DNA of 64,000 nucleotides from Bacteroidaceae bacterium HV4-6-C5C (GCA_007896885.1 VOIU01000016.1:16926-80925), one strand, 5' to 3'; counted from the stretch's first letter, positions 47,765 to 57,741 are shown. Numbers and translations: made by a program. The notes: generated from the letters alone by a model not told the origin.

Positions 47765-47829
47765 AAAAAAAAAGGAGTACCGCTGTACTCCAACCTTTGT
47801 TAACCTTAAATCTAATACTATGAAAAACA
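47765..47829 (-). ncRNA. Candidate trans-acting sRNA 2 (paralogue of the 25968-26036 RNA)
   Basis: On the minus strand a promoter (47835-47865) leads into about 65 nt that end in a hairpin, GGAGTAC (47785-47791 read in reverse) with GTACTCC (47774-47780), 4-nt loop, and nine U residues (47773-47765). The 50-nt block 47839-47790 matches 25958-26007 at 48 positions. The two terminators are unrelated. The same two motifs, TTTTTCAT and TTAAGGTTAACAAA, are kept. On the plus strand the block reads like a susC leader (TTTGTTAACCTTAA then ATGAAAAA), so the RNA is an antisense mimic of such leaders. Function as a regulator is inference. Confidence 0.65.
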
Positions 47830-47834
47830 CATTG

Positions 47835-47865
47835 CAAATCTATAGCTTTTTCTGAATCCGGCAAA
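47835..47865 (-). promoter_or_regulatory. Promoter of sRNA candidate 2
   Basis: On the minus strand TTTG (47865-47862), 19 bp, then TAGATTTG (47842-47835). Both boxes and the spacing match the Bacteroides -33/-7 consensus, better than for candidate 1. Confidence 0.7.
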
Positions 47866-48055
47866 TAAATGGCGGTATAGCAAGGTCATTTATAAGAGAT
47901 TTTAATAAAATACCTTCTTTTTTTCACTTCTTTTTTTAGTCATGCAATGCTCAAAAGCCAAAACGCATAATAAAAAATACTATTTTCAAGCATAGGCTTG
48001 TGAATTTGGGAATTATCCCGATATTTGTAGTTAGAAACACTAAGCGAATAGTTAT

Positions 48056-48976
48056 ATGCTTAACTATGATTTAATTGCTATATTAGGCCCTACAGCATCA
48101 GGAAAGACAAAGCTTGCCGCAGCGTTGGCTCACACACTAGACACAGAAATAATCAGTGCTGATTCCCGACAGATATATAGAAATATGGATCTTGGAACCG
48201 GAAAAGATATTGCCGATTATTTTGTAGAAGGAAAACAAATCCCTTATCATTTGATCGATATTGTTGAACCCGGATACAAATATAATGTTTTCGAATATCA
48301 GCGTGATTTTCTTCACGCTTACGAGACTATTAGAGAGAAACAAGCACTGCCTATAGTGTGCGGAGGAACGGGGCTCTATTTGGAATCAATATTGCGCGGA
48401 TATAAGTTACTCCCCGTACCGGAAAACATGGAGTTAAGAAAGCAACTTGAGAATAACTCCTTGAGTGAACTAACCAAATTGCTTAAGCAATATAAGACGT
48501 TACACAATACAACCGATGTCGATTCTGTAAAACGGGCAATTCGGGCCATTGAAATAGAAGAATATTATGCTCATTTACCGGTAGAAGAGCGTATGTTTCC
48601 CAATTTAAGAAGTATTGTCTTTGGTCTGAATATCGATCGCGAAATCCGTCGAAAGAAGATATCGGACAGATTACAACAACGCTTAAATGAAGGCATGGTA
48701 GAAGAAGTACAACGTCTTTTAGATAGAGGCATCTCTCCCGAAGACCTCATTTATTACGGTTTGGAATATAAATATTTAACCCTTTATGTTACCAATCAGC
48801 TTAGTTACAGTGAGATGTTCAGAGAACTGGAAATTGCGATTCATCAATTTGCAAAGCGGCAAATGACTTGGTTTCGGGGAATGGAACGTAGAGGCATTAA
48901 CATACATTGGATAGACTATAACCTTTCTTTGGAAGAAAAGATTGCTGTCATAGAAAACAAACTCAATGAAAATTAG
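48056..48976 (+). CDS. miaA: tRNA dimethylallyltransferase
   Basis: The 306-residue product adds a dimethylallyl group to A37 of tRNAs that read codons starting with U. It has a P-loop GPTASGKT (11-18), SADSRQIYR (about 35-43), DIVEPGYKYNVFEYQRDF and the segment GGTGLYLESILRG, all typical of MiaA. Length is usual. It is followed by a lipid kinase gene (73 bp) and kdsA. Confidence 0.96.
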   Translation: MLNYDLIAILGPTASGKTKLAAALAHTLDTEIISADSRQIYRNMDLGTGKDIADYFVEGKQIPYHLIDIVEPGYKYNVFEYQRDFLHAYETIREKQALPIVCGGTGLYLESILRGYKLLPVPENMELRKQLENNSLSELTKLLKQYKTLHNTTDVDSVKRAIRAIEIEEYYAHLPVEERMFPNLRSIVFGLNIDREIRRKKISDRLQQRLNEGMVEEVQRLLDRGISPEDLIYYGLEYKYLTLYVTNQLSYSEMFRELEIAIHQFAKRQMTWFRGMERRGINIHWIDYNLSLEEKIAVIENKLNEN

Positions 48977-49049
48977 TACCTTTGACAACAGCAAAAGCAA
49001 AGCGTTAGCAAACAGAGAATGAATTTAGGACTTACTAAGGAACAATAAT

Positions 49050-49976
49050 ATGAGTGTAGATCCTGGAAAATGGGGGGTGATATACAATCCCAAGGCTGGT
49101 ACGAGAAAAGTGAAAAAGAGATGGAAAGAAATTAAGGAGTACATGGATAGTAAAGGAATATCTTACGACTATGTTCAATCCGAAGGCTTCGGTTCCGTTG
49201 AACGTCTTGCCGGAATTCTTGCAAATAACGGCTACCGTATTATTGTTGTTGTTGGAGGAGACGGGGCTCTAAACGATGCTATTAATGGAATTATGTCTTC
49301 TCAAGCTAAAGACAAACGTGACATCGCAATAGGTATTATCCCTAACGGAATTGGAAATGATTTTGCCAAATATTGGGAAATTAGTTCCGAATATAAAGAA
49401 GCCGTGGACTGCATTATCAACAACAGACGTCGCGAAATAGATGTTGGCCTCTGTAATTACTACGATGGAGAGAAACATGTTACACGCTACTTCCTGAATG
49501 CCATCAATATTGGGCTTGGTGCCCGGATTGTGAAAATAACCGATGAAACAAAGCGCTTTTGGGGAATGAAACTTCTATCCTATTTCATGGCATTACTTTC
49601 TTTATTTTTTGAGCGCAAACTATATAGAATGCATTTAAAAATCAACGGTGAACACATCCGGGGAAGAATAATGACTGTTTGCATCGGAAGTGCATGGGGT
49701 TACGGACAAGTACCCAGTGCCGTTCCATACAATGGATGGCTTGATGTATCCGTCATATATCGTCCTGAATTATTACAATTGGTATCCGGTTTATGGATGC
49801 TCATACAAGGGCGAATTTTGAATCATAAGATGGTAAAGCCATACCGTACACAAAAGGTTAAAGTGCTCAGAGCTCAAAATGCCTCTGTAGATTTGGATGG
49901 TCGTATACTCGACAGGCACTTTCCACTCGACATAAGCATTAAACATGAAGCAATAACTCTTATTATTCCAAACTAG
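49050..49976 (+). CDS. Diacylglycerol/lipid kinase family protein
   Basis: The 308-residue product has the DAGK catalytic domain with NPKAGTRKVKKRW (about 14-26), VVGGDGALNDAINGI (about 70-84) and IGIIPNGIGNDFAKY (about 93-107), then a YegS/DgkB-type C-terminal domain ending RILDRHFPLDISI. It phosphorylates a lipid, possibly diacylglycerol or a sphingosine-like base. Bacteroides make sphingolipids, so a long-chain base is a plausible alternative substrate, but that is speculation. Confidence 0.88.
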   Translation: MSVDPGKWGVIYNPKAGTRKVKKRWKEIKEYMDSKGISYDYVQSEGFGSVERLAGILANNGYRIIVVVGGDGALNDAINGIMSSQAKDKRDIAIGIIPNGIGNDFAKYWEISSEYKEAVDCIINNRRREIDVGLCNYYDGEKHVTRYFLNAINIGLGARIVKITDETKRFWGMKLLSYFMALLSLFFERKLYRMHLKINGEHIRGRIMTVCIGSAWGYGQVPSAVPYNGWLDVSVIYRPELLQLVSGLWMLIQGRILNHKMVKPYRTQKVKVLRAQNASVDLDGRILDRHFPLDISIKHEAITLIIPN

Positions 49977-50065
49977 CATTACATTGAAAGCAGAGACTAT
50001 TCATTATGAAAACTCTGTAACTACAATCATATAAACAAATTGCGTCAACAATTATTGATAAGAAA

Positions 50066-50872
50066 ATGATCGAATTAAAACATAACCCTTCCGGAAATTT
50101 CTTTTTACTTGCAGGACCTTGCGTTATTGAAGGTGAAGATATGGCAATGCGTATTGCCGAACACATTGTGAAACTAACCGAAAAATTAGATATACCATAT
50201 GTATTTAAAGGCTCTTACAAAAAAGCCAATCGTTCTCGCCTTGATTCTTTTACCGGGATAGGTGATGATAAAGCCTTAAACATATTAAAGAAAGTACATG
50301 ATACATTTGGCATCCCAACTGTAACCGACATACATACAGCAGAAGAAGCAGCCATGGCCTCCGAATACGTAGATGTACTCCAAATACCAGCCTTCCTTTG
50401 TCGGCAGACTGACTTATTAGTTGCAGCTGCCCAAACGGGAAAAATTATTAATATTAAAAAGGGGCAATTCCTATCTCCTTCGGCAATGCGCTTTGCCGCA
50501 GAGAAAGTGGTAGAAGCCGGTAATAGTAAAGTGATGCTCACCGAGCGAGGGACAACCTTTGGTTATCAGGATCTTATCGTTGATTTCCGGGGAATACCCG
50601 AAATGCAAACCTTTGGTTATCCAGTGATTTTGGATGCAACCCACTCGCTTCAACAGCCTAATCAGAGTAGTGGAGTTACCGGAGGAATGCCTCAACTGAT
50701 AGAAACTATTGCAAAAGCCGGAATAGCCACAGGAGTAGATGGTTTATTTATTGAGACTCACGAAAATCCAGCTATTGCAAAAAGTGATGGCGCCAATATG
50801 CTAAGACTCGATTTACTCGAAGAGCTATTAACCAAACTCGTCCGTATTCGTAAAGCTGTACAAGAGAGGTGA
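50066..50872 (+). CDS. kdsA: 3-deoxy-8-phosphooctulonate synthase
   Basis: The 268-residue product condenses phosphoenolpyruvate with arabinose 5-phosphate to make Kdo 8-phosphate for lipopolysaccharide. It has LLAGPCVIEGED (about 13-24), YVFKGSYKKANRSR, QIPAFLCRQTDLL, GQFLSPSAM and VILDATHSLQQP, all KdsA hallmarks. Length is usual. The gene follows the lipid kinase by 89 bp and is followed by an M16 protease gene with its own promoter. Confidence 0.97.
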   Translation: MIELKHNPSGNFFLLAGPCVIEGEDMAMRIAEHIVKLTEKLDIPYVFKGSYKKANRSRLDSFTGIGDDKALNILKKVHDTFGIPTVTDIHTAEEAAMASEYVDVLQIPAFLCRQTDLLVAAAQTGKIINIKKGQFLSPSAMRFAAEKVVEAGNSKVMLTERGTTFGYQDLIVDFRGIPEMQTFGYPVILDATHSLQQPNQSSGVTGGMPQLIETIAKAGIATGVDGLFIETHENPAIAKSDGANMLRLDLLEELLTKLVRIRKAVQER

Positions 50873-50933
50873 TTTCATAAGGTCGGAAGTGATTCATCAA
50901 TATTTTTTCAAAAAAAGATATTGGACTGTGATT

Positions 50934-50941
50934 TATATTTG
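50934..50941 (+). promoter_or_regulatory. Promoter -7 box for the M16 peptidase gene
   Basis: TATATTTG matches TAnnTTTG, 44 bp upstream of the ATG. The -33 element is unclear. Confidence 0.55.
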
Positions 50942-50984
50942 TTGATACCGACAGATGGATATAAAATCAATTCAATAAGATAAA

Positions 50985-53831
50985 ATGAAACATTTATTCC
51001 GTAATTACCTATTTGCCATATTAGTAATTGTACTATGTGGCAAATTCCAACAGGCTTTTGCACAACAAATGCAATTTCCACCCCTGCCAATCGATAAAAA
51101 TGTTCGCATTGGAAAGTTGGATAATGGACTGACGTACTACATACGCCATAATAAATTACCAGAACACCGTGCAGAATTTTATATCGCACAGAAAGTCGGT
51201 TCAATACTAGAAGAGCCTCAGCAAAGAGGATTAGCTCATTTTTTGGAGCACATGGCTTTTAACGGTACAAAGAATTTCCCAGGGGATAAAAAGGGACTTG
51301 GCGTTGTTCCATGGTGTGAGACTGTCGGCATTAAATTCGGGACCAACCTGAACGCTTATACCAGTGTTGATGAAACGGTATATAATATTAGTAATGCCCC
51401 AATAGATCGAGTAGGTGTATTAGACTCATGTCTACTTATTCTTCATGACTGGTCGAACTATATCTTGCTAAAAGATGAAGAGATAGATAAGGAACGTGGT
51501 GTCATTCGTGAAGAATGGCGCAGCCGGAACAGCGGTATGTTACGGGTTTATACTGATCTCCTACCTACAATGTATCCCGGTGATAAATATGCAGATTGCA
51601 TGCCTATAGGTTCTATAGATGTTATCAACAAGTTTCCATACAAAGATATTCGTGATTACTATCAAAAATGGTATCGCCCCGATTTGCAAGGAATTGTCAT
51701 TGTAGGAGACGTAGATGTCGATGCTGTTGAAGCAAAGATTAAAAGCATGTTTGCAGATATCAAGAAACCGGTCAATCCGGCTACCCGAGTTTATTATCCG
51801 GTAAAAGACAATAAGGAACCAATAATAGCTATAGGTAAAGACAAAGAAGTTGATTCACCGTCTATAAATATATTCTTCAAGCAAGACATTACTCCGGATA
51901 GTGCCAAAAATAATGTAGGTTATTTTGCTACACAATATGTTATCCGGATGATTACAAGTATGCTTGATACCCGCTTGGATGAATTGGTTCAAACAGCAAC
52001 ACCTCCGTTCACGGATGCCGGAAGCGGTTATAATAACTACTTCCTTTCAAAAACTAAAGATGCATTCTCTTTGTCAGCATCATGTAAAGCTGAAGGGATA
52101 GAGACTGCTTTAAAGGCTTTATTGACAGAGGCAGAACGTGCTCGTCGCTTTGGTTTTACCGAATCGGAATATTCACGTGCCAAAGCCAACTATTTGCAAA
52201 AATTAGAGTCTGCTTATAATGAACGTGAAAAGACTCAACATGGAGCATACGTACGTGAATACGTGCAAAACTTCTTAAATGGAGAGCCAATACCTGGAAT
52301 AGAAACGGAATATGCCATGATGAATCAGTTGGCACCAAACGTACCATTGCAAGCGTTAAATGCAGCTATGCAGCAACTAGTTCCGGATAGCAACCAAGTT
52401 GTAATGATTGCAGGTCCCGATAAAGAAGGATTAAAATATCCTTCTAAGGAAGATGTTATGGCTCTGCTTAAAAACGTGAAGACTCTCGACCTAAAACCAT
52501 ACGTAGATAAAGTATCGAACGAACCTTTAATGAAAGAAGCTCCTAAAGGAGGAAAAATCATATCGGAAAAGGCCAATAATATTTACGGAACAACCAAACT
52601 CGTTCTCTCCAACGGAGTAACGGTATACGTTAAGAAGACTGATTTCAAAGCCGATGAAATTCGTATGGAAGGTACTAGCTTGGGTGGTAAAACTCTTTTC
52701 CCTGATAAAGATGCACTAAATATCTCTGTCATGAACGATGTGGCAGGAGTAGGCGGATTGGGAAGTTTCAGTAAGGTCGATTTAACCAAAGCTCTTGCAG
52801 GAAAGAAAGTCTCGGTAAATGCATCCGTCAATAATACAACAGAGAATATTTATGGTAATTGCTCTCCAAAAGACTTTGAAACAATGATGCAATTGACCTA
52901 TCTAAGATTTACGGCACCCCGCAAAGATTTAGAAGCATTCGAATCATATAAGAATCGCTCTAAAGCCGAATTGCAAAGTGCAGAAGCAAATCCGCTTTCA
53001 ACAATTGGAGACTCTATACAGAAAGCGATGTATGGCAATCATCCCCGTTTAGTAATGATGAAACCGGAACTTGTCGATAAGATTGACTATGATCGCGTTT
53101 TGGCAATGTATAGCGACCGCTATAAAGATGCCAGCGATTTCACCTTCTATATGGTTGGAAATATTGATTTAGAGAAAGTGAAACCATTAATTGCAAAATA
53201 CCTAGGTTCACTCCCTGCCATTCATCGCAAAGAGACCTTCAAAGACAATAAGATGAATATACGCAAAGGGGAATATAAAAATGTCTATGTAAAAGAGCAA
53301 CAGACTCCTATGGCGACAGTTGTATTCATCTATAGCGGACAAACTCCATATACTCTCAAAAACAATATTCTATTAAGCTATTTGAGCCAGATTCTGAATA
53401 TTACATATACTGAAGAGGTACGTGAGAAAGAAGGTGGAACTTATGGTGTAAGTTGCTATGGCAATCTGACCAAATACCCTAAAGAACAACTTGTCTTACA
53501 GATAGTATTCCAAACTGATCCAACTAAGAAAGATCATTTATCCGGAATTGTTGTCGATCAGTTCAAGAAATTAGTGGCAGAAGGACCTTCAAATGAGCAC
53601 TTACAGAAAGTTAAGGAATATATCCTTAAAAAATATAAAGATAATCAGAAAGAAAATAGCTATTGGATGAATAATCTGGATGAATATTTCTACACAGGAA
53701 TAGACATGACCAATGATTATGAAACTTTGGTCAACAGCATTACAGCCAAAGATCTCCAGCAATTTGCCGCCGGATTATTAAAGCAGGGTAATCAGATTGA
53801 AGTTACCATGACTTCTCCTGATAAAAAATAA
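50985..53831 (+). CDS. M16 family zinc metallopeptidase (PqqL-like)
   Basis: The 948-residue product has a signal peptide (about 1-26, ending AFAQQ) and two M16 halves. The N-terminal half carries the inverted zinc motif HFLEH (His85, Glu88, His89) with the downstream Glu near EEIDKERGVIREE. The C-terminal half (about 530-940) is the inactive M16 repeat with EKEGGTYGVS as the substrate-anchoring Arg/Tyr-type region. It degrades peptides in the periplasm. Two full halves in one chain match PqqL-type enzymes. A strong hairpin follows. Confidence 0.93.
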   Translation: MKHLFRNYLFAILVIVLCGKFQQAFAQQMQFPPLPIDKNVRIGKLDNGLTYYIRHNKLPEHRAEFYIAQKVGSILEEPQQRGLAHFLEHMAFNGTKNFPGDKKGLGVVPWCETVGIKFGTNLNAYTSVDETVYNISNAPIDRVGVLDSCLLILHDWSNYILLKDEEIDKERGVIREEWRSRNSGMLRVYTDLLPTMYPGDKYADCMPIGSIDVINKFPYKDIRDYYQKWYRPDLQGIVIVGDVDVDAVEAKIKSMFADIKKPVNPATRVYYPVKDNKEPIIAIGKDKEVDSPSINIFFKQDITPDSAKNNVGYFATQYVIRMITSMLDTRLDELVQTATPPFTDAGSGYNNYFLSKTKDAFSLSASCKAEGIETALKALLTEAERARRFGFTESEYSRAKANYLQKLESAYNEREKTQHGAYVREYVQNFLNGEPIPGIETEYAMMNQLAPNVPLQALNAAMQQLVPDSNQVVMIAGPDKEGLKYPSKEDVMALLKNVKTLDLKPYVDKVSNEPLMKEAPKGGKIISEKANNIYGTTKLVLSNGVTVYVKKTDFKADEIRMEGTSLGGKTLFPDKDALNISVMNDVAGVGGLGSFSKVDLTKALAGKKVSVNASVNNTTENIYGNCSPKDFETMMQLTYLRFTAPRKDLEAFESYKNRSKAELQSAEANPLSTIGDSIQKAMYGNHPRLVMMKPELVDKIDYDRVLAMYSDRYKDASDFTFYMVGNIDLEKVKPLIAKYLGSLPAIHRKETFKDNKMNIRKGEYKNVYVKEQQTPMATVVFIYSGQTPYTLKNNILLSYLSQILNITYTEEVREKEGGTYGVSCYGNLTKYPKEQLVLQIVFQTDPTKKDHLSGIVVDQFKKLVAEGPSNEHLQKVKEYILKKYKDNQKENSYWMNNLDEYFYTGIDMTNDYETLVNSITAKDLQQFAAGLLKQGNQIEVTMTSPDKK

Positions 53832-53840
53832 TAAATGTAG

Positions 53841-53880
53841 TATAGGAGGAGGCTCATTAGAAGGAAGCCTCCTCCCTATA
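53841..53880 (+). terminator. Hairpin after the M16 peptidase gene
   Basis: TATAGGAGGAGGCT pairs with AGCCTCCTCCCTATA with one bulged base. No U-tract follows, so termination is likely but not certain. Confidence 0.6.
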
Positions 53881-54023
53881 ACTATCTTATGAATTGCTTT
53901 TCACTCTTCTTAAATTCAACATTCCCTTTCATTTTGAACTAAGCCATTTTGCTTTGCTCCTGTGAAGCGACAATTTTGACTATAGTACCCTTATTGTTTT
54001 ATTTATTATAAAATGCAATTACA

Positions 54024-55508
54024 ATGAACCTATTTCTTGAACTACGTAAGCATGGAAAGCTAGCCAACAAGCGGCATCCAATGTATGAAAAGAGTAAATT
54101 CGGAAAGTTCTGGATGTATTTCATGGCAATCTTTTGGGCTGGATATCTTATATTCTTTGGAACAACCTTTGCTTTTGCTTTCGACGGAGGTGCCCAAGAA
54201 GCTTATCAAGTACTAAATAGCGGACTCATATTTGTCCTAGCCATCGACTTCATCATACGTTTCCCGTTCCAAAAGACTCCAACGCAGGAAGTTAAGCCAT
54301 ATATGCTTCTGCCTATAAAGCGTAACAGGCTGATCGACTTGCTACTACTACGTTCCGGTTTGGATGCGTTCAACCTTATTTGGCTATTCTTCTTTGTACC
54401 TTTCTCCATCCTGACCATTACGAAGTTCTATGGCATAATGGGGGTATTTAGCTACTGCCTGGGCATCTGGTTACTTATCGTATTCAATAACTACTGGTTT
54501 CTACTTTGCCGTACATTAATCGGTGAACGTATCTGGTGGATTATACTTCCTCTCTCGGTCTATGGAGGCATAGCCGCCGGCATGCTCATACCTGCCAAAA
54601 GCCCGATATTCAGTTACTCTGCGACCTTAGGCGAAGGACTCATCACCGGTAGCATACTCACTTTTCTAGGTATCTTATTAGCCATAGCATGTATAGGATT
54701 CATCAACCGTAGACTGATGAGCAATCTTGTGTATGCTGAGATAAATAAAGTGGAAGATACTAAAGTGAAGAATATTTCGGAATATAAATTTCTTGACCGT
54801 TATGGCGAAATTGGTGAATACATGCGCTTGGAGCTTAAATTGCTCCTTAGAAACAAAGTCTGCAAGTATTCTTTACGAATGGTCATCTTATTGGTTTTGG
54901 TATTCAGTTCACTGATAAGCTTTACAAGCGTATATGATGGAGAAGGCATGAAGAATTTCCTCGTAGTATACAACTTCGTGATATTCGGTATTCTTTTTCT
55001 ATCGAGTATAATGAGCTACGAAGGCAATTATATTGATGGACTAATGAGTCGGAAAGAATCTATTTACAATTTACTACGTGCCAAATATACCGTATATAGC
55101 ATTGCTATCCTGATTCCGTTTATATTGATGATACCTGCAATGATCACAAAAAAAGTAGCTGTAATGAGCTGCGTATCGTGGGCCGTATTTAGTGTTGGCT
55201 TTGTATATTTCTGCCTCTTCCAAATGGCAGTATACAACAATAGAACCATTAATCTCAGTGTCAGAATGACCGGAAGAAATGTTGGAACGGGACTACAGAA
55301 CCTCATAGCAGGCGCATCTTTCGGAGTTCCTCTCATACTCAATGTAGTCTTAAAGGCTCTGATCGGACAAGAAACCGCTTCATGGGTATTAATCATTATC
55401 GGTTTGTCTTTCATCCTAACATCCAATCTTTGGATAAAGAATGTATACCACCGCTTTATGAAGCGCCGATACAAAAACATGGAAGGATTCCGGGATAGCA
55501 GACAGTAA
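54024..55508 (+). CDS. DUF5687 family membrane protein (putative ABC exporter permease)
   Basis: The 494-residue product has about 10-12 membrane segments and no signal peptide. The start MNLFLELRKHGKLANKRHPMYEKSKFGKF is typical of DUF5687. It is 78 bp upstream of an ABC ATPase (55587), and the pair most likely forms an ABC-2-like exporter. The ATPase has no other partner nearby. Substrate is unknown. Confidence 0.83.
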   Translation: MNLFLELRKHGKLANKRHPMYEKSKFGKFWMYFMAIFWAGYLIFFGTTFAFAFDGGAQEAYQVLNSGLIFVLAIDFIIRFPFQKTPTQEVKPYMLLPIKRNRLIDLLLLRSGLDAFNLIWLFFFVPFSILTITKFYGIMGVFSYCLGIWLLIVFNNYWFLLCRTLIGERIWWIILPLSVYGGIAAGMLIPAKSPIFSYSATLGEGLITGSILTFLGILLAIACIGFINRRLMSNLVYAEINKVEDTKVKNISEYKFLDRYGEIGEYMRLELKLLLRNKVCKYSLRMVILLVLVFSSLISFTSVYDGEGMKNFLVVYNFVIFGILFLSSIMSYEGNYIDGLMSRKESIYNLLRAKYTVYSIAILIPFILMIPAMITKKVAVMSCVSWAVFSVGFVYFCLFQMAVYNNRTINLSVRMTGRNVGTGLQNLIAGASFGVPLILNVVLKALIGQETASWVLIIIGLSFILTSNLWIKNVYHRFMKRRYKNMEGFRDSRQ

Positions 55509-55586
55509 AATCTCATATAAAACCGAGCATCCACTCCTTTAAAGAAATAAGCAACAATTTAAGTATTACATCAAAAACAAAGAGAT

Positions 55587-56345
55587 ATGATAACCATAAA
55601 TAATCTTCAAAAAAAGTTTGGCGAAAAGATAGCTGTAAATATAGAACAGTATACCATTAATCAAGGGGATATGCTGGGACTGGTAGGAAATAATGGAGCA
55701 GGTAAAACAACCCTTTTCCGTTTAATACTCGATCTACTCAAAGCCGACGAAGGCCAAATCACAATAAACGACATTAATGTATGTGACAGTGAAGAATGGA
55801 AAAAATTCACCGGAGCTTTCATTGACGATGGATTCTTAATAGACTATCTGACTCCTGAAGAATACTTCTACTTCATCGGGAAAATGTATGGGATGAATAA
55901 AGCGGAGGTAGACGCACGCCTCGCACCATTTGAGCGTTTTATGAATGGTGAGGTCCTTGACCAGAAAAAGTTTATCCGCAACTTCTCTGCCGGTAACAAA
56001 CAAAAAATCGGTATTATATCAGCTATGCTCCATAATCCGCAATTACTTATTTTGGACGAGCCGTTCAATTTTCTTGATCCAAGTTCGCAATCAGTGATCA
56101 AACACATACTCAAGAAATACAGTGAAGATCATAATGCGACAGTAATTATCTCCAGCCATAATTTGAATCACACAGTAGATATATGCCCACGCATAGCCCT
56201 TCTTGAACATGGCATCATTATACGTGATATCCAAAACGAGAATAATTCAGCAGAAAAAGAGCTTGAAGATTATTTCAACATCAGCGTGGAAGAAGAAATT
56301 GCCGAAGAAGAAGTAAAAGAGAGTATTAACGTAGTGGAGGAATAA
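55587..56345 (+). CDS. ABC transporter ATP-binding protein (ABC-2 type)
   Basis: The 252-residue product has Walker A GNNGAGKTTLF (34-44), a signature NFSAGNKQKIG (Ser-Ala-Gly-Asn in place of LSGGQ), Walker B LLILDEPFNFLD and the H-loop SSHNLNH. An acidic C-terminal tail (about 230-252, EEEIAEEEVKE) is unusual for the family. It drives the DUF5687 permease. The gene is followed 29 bp later by the TraB/GumN gene, so the three may share an operon. Confidence 0.92.
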   Translation: MITINNLQKKFGEKIAVNIEQYTINQGDMLGLVGNNGAGKTTLFRLILDLLKADEGQITINDINVCDSEEWKKFTGAFIDDGFLIDYLTPEEYFYFIGKMYGMNKAEVDARLAPFERFMNGEVLDQKKFIRNFSAGNKQKIGIISAMLHNPQLLILDEPFNFLDPSSQSVIKHILKKYSEDHNATVIISSHNLNHTVDICPRIALLEHGIIIRDIQNENNSAEKELEDYFNISVEEEIAEEEVKESINVVEE

Positions 56346-56374
56346 TCCCAAAGTATCATCAAAAGATAAAGGCG

Positions 56375-57259
56375 ATGAAAAACATTATTGGGTTACTGAT
56401 ATTAGCATGTGTGTCATTGAACGCAAATGCTCAATTATTATGGAAAATTAGTGGCAAGGGGTTGTCGAAACCGTCTTATGTAGTGGGCACACACCACCTC
56501 GTATCAGCTAGTTTTGCAGATAGTATTAACGGGCTGAAGAAAGTTATGGATGAAACGTCTCAGGTATATGGAGAGATATTAATATCCGAAGCCACCTCAC
56601 CGGCATTTTTGCAAGAGATACAAAAATATGTTGTACTTCCCGGAGATACTACACTAAAGCAGCTATTTACCGAAGAACAGTATGAAGTTGTTGGGAAGGT
56701 AGTCAAGGAAAATCTCATGGCAGATATTGTAATGTTTAATAAGGTGAAACCTGCACTTATCTCCCAACAATTGGGAGTAGCCGCTTACATGAAGAATGTG
56801 GGTGGATTCAACCCTAACGACCAGCTGGACGGTTATCTTCAAAAACATGCATTAGAAAGTGGGAAAGTTGTGCAAGGGCTTGAAACTATTGAAAGCCAGC
56901 TAAACCTGCTGCTAAAATCCCAAACACTGCAACGTCAGGCAGATTTACTCTATTGCATGGCTGACAATATGAAAAAAGGGATAGAGCAAGCAAAAAAAAT
57001 GACGCTCCTATATAAAGCTCAAGATATAGAAGGGCTCTTCAAACTCATGGAAGAAAGGGAAAATACAATGTGCGACCCACAGCCCAAAGAACTGGAAGAT
57101 TTGTTAGACAACCGTAACAAGCAATGGGTAAAAAAGATTCCGGAAATAATGAAAGGATCTCCCACCCTCTTTGTTGTAGGAGCAGGCCATTTGGCGGGTA
57201 AAAGCGGCATTCTTCATCTACTGAGACAACAAGGTTATTCAATTAGCCCGGTTCAATAA
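56375..57259 (+). CDS. TraB/GumN family protein
   Basis: The 294-residue product has a signal peptide (about 1-19, LNANAQ). The mature protein begins LLWKISGKGLSKPSYVVGTHHL, with the conserved GTxH motif, and ends LFVVGAGHLAGKSGILHLLRQQGY, with the conserved GAGHL motif. The family (TraB, PrgY, GumN) is thought to be related to metal-dependent peptidases or esterases such as Tiki; the conserved His and Glu (GEI) residues are here. Its role in Bacteroides is unknown. Confidence 0.9.
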   Translation: MKNIIGLLILACVSLNANAQLLWKISGKGLSKPSYVVGTHHLVSASFADSINGLKKVMDETSQVYGEILISEATSPAFLQEIQKYVVLPGDTTLKQLFTEEQYEVVGKVVKENLMADIVMFNKVKPALISQQLGVAAYMKNVGGFNPNDQLDGYLQKHALESGKVVQGLETIESQLNLLLKSQTLQRQADLLYCMADNMKKGIEQAKKMTLLYKAQDIEGLFKLMEERENTMCDPQPKELEDLLDNRNKQWVKKIPEIMKGSPTLFVVGAGHLAGKSGILHLLRQQGYSISPVQ

Positions 57260-57267
57260 AATAATTG

Positions 57268-57303
57268 CTATTTCTGCCTGAATGTTCGTTCAGGTAGAAA
57301 TAG
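57268..57303. terminator. Bidirectional terminator between TraB/GumN and response regulator genes
   Basis: CTATTTCTGCCTGAA pairs with TTCAGGTAGAAATAG (15 bp, one G-U), loop of 6. It lies between convergent genes. Confidence 0.7.
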
Positions 57304-57315
57304 TAAACTCATCAA

Positions 57316-57717
57316 TTACCAACTCAACTTAGGAACAAAACGACTCACACAATCCCGTAAAGTCGTTAATGTAATTGGTTTCACTAACACTTCTGAAGCA
57401 CCGCACCGCAATGCGTTTTCACGATCTGATATAAAAGCATACGCAGTCTGCATAATTATAGGAAGTTCTACATTTTCCTCCCTTATAATCTTTGTGGCTT
57501 CCAGACCATTCATTACCGGCATTTTTATATCCATCAGAATAGCTTCCAATTTGCTACTGTTTTCTTTATACAGATTTACTGCTTCTTCACCATTCTTTGC
57601 CCACAAAATATCGCACTTCTTGCCAACAATCGCCTTAATCAATTTAAAATTGCTGTCATCATCTTCGGCGACCAATATTAATGGACGATAGGCTTCAGAG
57701 TTTTTTTCAGTTTCCAT
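57316..57717 (-). CDS. Single-domain response regulator (CheY-like)
   Basis: The 133-residue product is a receiver domain alone. The acid pocket is Asp19-Asp20 (VAEDDD), the phosphoacceptor Asp63 (ILMDIKMP), Thr91 and Lys113 (LVKPIT). There is no output domain, so it must pass the signal by protein contact or phosphotransfer. No histidine kinase is nearby. The LMDIKMPVMNGLEATKIIR and DDSNFKLI segments resemble receivers of hybrid histidine kinases. Confidence 0.93.
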   Translation of the reverse strand: METEKNSEAYRPLILVAEDDDSNFKLIKAIVGKKCDILWAKNGEEAVNLYKENSSKLEAILMDIKMPVMNGLEATKIIREENVELPIIMQTAYAFISDRENALRCGASEVLVKPITLTTLRDCVSRFVPKLSW

Positions 57718-57741
57718 GACCTATGTATTTATTATACAGTG

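Noticed and set aside
47820..47855. Mini-ORF ATGAAAAACACATTGCAAATC... on the plus strand, also present as antisense of the first sRNA copy
   Set aside because: The two copies stop at different points (11 and 7 codons) and the promoter and terminator face the other way, so the antisense RNA reading is the better explanation.
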